NCBI GenBank assembly: GCA_964428895.1
Contig: CAYRZU010000128.1
Span: 1 to 5,520 of the forward strand
Direction of reading: 5' to 3'
From: HyVt-337 sp964428895
Lineage (GTDB): Bacteria; Planctomycetota; Phycisphaerae; SM23-33
Length of the DNA: 5,520 nucleotides
In this document: positions 4,982-5,520 of the stretch, piece after piece
Layout: every line of letters begins with the position of its first letter
Position numbering within the stretch: the stretch's first letter is position 1
Program-made: the position numbers and the translations under genes
Notes under the pieces: model-generated
Told to the model about the DNA's origin: nothing
Database searches by the model: none
The model's input: only the letters and a program-made list of their open reading frames with translations

Positions 4982-5260
4982 ATGGGCAGTGCCGTTCGGT
5001 TGGCGCTGTATGGGCCGCGTGAGTGGCAGGTGCTCCAACGGCAGAGCAAGCAGCGCGGGCGCGTGGCGGTGGCCGGGCGGCTGCTCGGGACGGTCTCGTC
5101 GGTCGAGGTGCGGTTTAAGGGCAAGTCGGCGGCGGGTAAGAAGCTTGACGGCCGATGGCGCCGCGCGAGCATCGACCGCACCGCCGGCGGCGTATCGCTG
5201 TCGGTCGACCTGCCGGCACCGAGAAAACACCACAAGGTAAGGCAATCAGATGACTTGTGA
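4982..5260 (+). CDS. Truncated SGNH/sialate O-acetylesterase-like protein, N-terminal beta domain only
   Basis: The frame encodes 92 residues. Residues 5-79 look like the beta-sandwich that precedes the catalytic domain in planctomycete-type sialate O-acetylesterase (SASA) proteins: ALYGPREWQVLQRQSKQRGR, then VAVAGRLLGTVSSVEVRF, a GRWRRASIDRTAGGVSLSVD stretch and LPA. In complete relatives this is followed by a GWYRLEV-type strand and then the GQSN block of the SGNH hydrolase, with total lengths of several hundred residues. Here the match stops at LPA (about 5220), and the last 13 residues are Lys/His/Asp-rich filler before TGA. No signal peptide precedes it either. I infer a gene fragment or pseudogene kept open by chance, although the good ribosome binding site and the short gap to the SNase-like gene mean it may still be translated. 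Family resemblance is from memory of the pattern and is moderately certain. Confidence 0.5.
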   Translation: MGSAVRLALYGPREWQVLQRQSKQRGRVAVAGRLLGTVSSVEVRFKGKSAAGKKLDGRWRRASIDRTAGGVSLSVDLPAPRKHHKVRQSDDL

Positions 5261-5458
5261 GAATGTTCGGCCCCAAGTAGTGGGTCGGTGCAGACGGTGA
5301 GTGACAATCTGGAAACACGCTACCGCTTGTGGGTCATACGCTTATGCGAATATTGTGAAGTCGCACAGGCGGTCTTTTGAGGGCCTTGTCCGGTCGCCTT
5401 TGTCTGGTCCTGATCGACCAGATCGTCGATCCTGGGGCCTCTCAGGGCTCCCCAGGGG
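5261..5458. other. Gene-free stretch with hairpins
   Basis: GC content drops here relative to the preceding genes. The only plus-strand frame with a protein-like look is very short (GTG 5298 to TGA about 5378, ETRYRLWVIRLCEYCEVAQA in its middle) and has no family match. An inverted repeat GATCGA/TCGATC (5412-5431) and a larger hairpin (5431-5456) lie at the right end. Confidence 0.4.
5431..5456 (-). terminator. Hairpin just downstream of a minus-strand stop
   Basis: CCTGGGG (5431-5437) pairs with CCCCAGG (5450-5456), and an inner CCT/AGG pair extends the stem across a bulge. On the minus strand it starts two bases after the TAA at 5461-5459, which is where a transcription terminator or 3' stabilising stem would sit. 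There is no T-run after it, so its terminator role is tentative. Confidence 0.3.
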
Positions 5459-5520
5459 TTATAGATGTACGTCGTCAACGACAATGGTAATCCAGGGGCG
5501 TTGAACTAAGTCACGGATTC
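5459..5520 (-). CDS. Possible 3' end of a minus-strand gene entering from the right edge
   Basis: Reading leftwards from the edge, the frame is IRDLVQRPWITIVVDDVHL followed by TAA at 5461-5459. Most of it is the short repeat, whose other copy lies in the DGQHR-family frame as QRPWITTVVDDVHV. Between copies, two of the four differences inside the translated block are silent (Pro, His) and two are conservative (Thr/Ile, Val/Leu), which mildly favours this strand as coding. Too little is visible to name the gene. On the plus strand the same bases read MYVVNDNGNPGALN and stop. Confidence 0.25.
   Translation of the reverse strand, partial: IRDLVQRPWITIVVDDVHL
5462..5503. repeat. Short direct repeat, right copy
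   Basis: This is the second copy of the sequence at 2977-3018, in the same orientation and 2,485 bases away. Mismatches inside the 38-base core are at 5484 (A versus G) and 5495 (G versus T). It is too long for an ordinary transposase target-site duplication. Confidence 0.8.

Noticed and set aside
4478..5245. 255-codon minus-strand frame
   Set aside because: It lies antisense to the SNase-like gene and the esterase-like fragment, both of which have good ribosome binding sites and recognisable domains; its Arg/Leu-rich product is typical of a GC-rich shadow.
5298..5378. Short plus-strand ORF with a protein-like middle (ETRYRLWVIRLCEYCEVAQA)
   Set aside because: Only 26 codons from a GTG with no clear ribosome binding site and no known family; could be a gene fragment but not supportable.
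2977..5503. 2.5-kb transposon bounded by the 38-bp repeats as target-site duplications
   Set aside because: Target duplications of 38 bp are far beyond the usual size, the copies have diverged, and no transposase or terminal inverted repeats lie between them.

Overview
The window most resembles a chromosomal fragment of a Planctomycetota bacterium or a close relative. The evidence is high GC in the intact genes, two exosortase-type PEP-CTERM surface proteins side by side, a secreted nuclease-fold protein with long low-complexity segments, and a remnant resembling planctomycete-type sialate O-acetylesterases. The assignment rests on gene content only.

Layout. 1-793 has no convincing gene but carries small palindromes, including a REP-like one near 596-614. 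880-1533 and 1621-2313 encode two secreted PEP-CTERM proteins, on the same strand 87 bp apart. They look like diverged paralogues: the same order of blocks, a shared T/AYQVF segment, and a shared pre-anchor serine/proline stretch before the PEP motif.

2400-3111 is a scar of lower-GC gene remnants on the minus strand. One is the N-terminal end of an integrase-core transposase (2430-2547). The other is a DGQHR-family protein (relatives sit in DNA-modification and mobile islands) cut before its DGQHR motif. A 38-bp sequence at 2981-3018 recurs with two mismatches at 5466-5503.

3112-4003 is largely non-coding. It has a weak small ORF (3177-3350), a plausible sigma70-like promoter followed at once by an 8-bp-arm hairpin (3380-3438), and a five-run C-tract with strong G-quadruplex potential on the minus strand (3525-3558).

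4004-4930 encodes a membrane-anchored or secreted protein with an SNase-like domain. Key catalytic positions of staphylococcal nuclease appear substituted. 4982-5260 follows it closely and looks like only the N-terminal beta-sandwich of a much larger SGNH esterase-like protein. The last 250 bp hold no clear plus-strand gene; a minus-strand reading frame may enter from the right edge and stop at 5459, with a hairpin just beyond.

Overall this is an accessory, partly decayed region: intact genes for exported proteins sit among pieces of mobile and defence-associated genes. I see no complete new multi-gene system. The best leads are the paralogous PEP-CTERM pair, the SNase-like protein with an altered active site, and the short repeat shared by the DGQHR remnant and the right edge.
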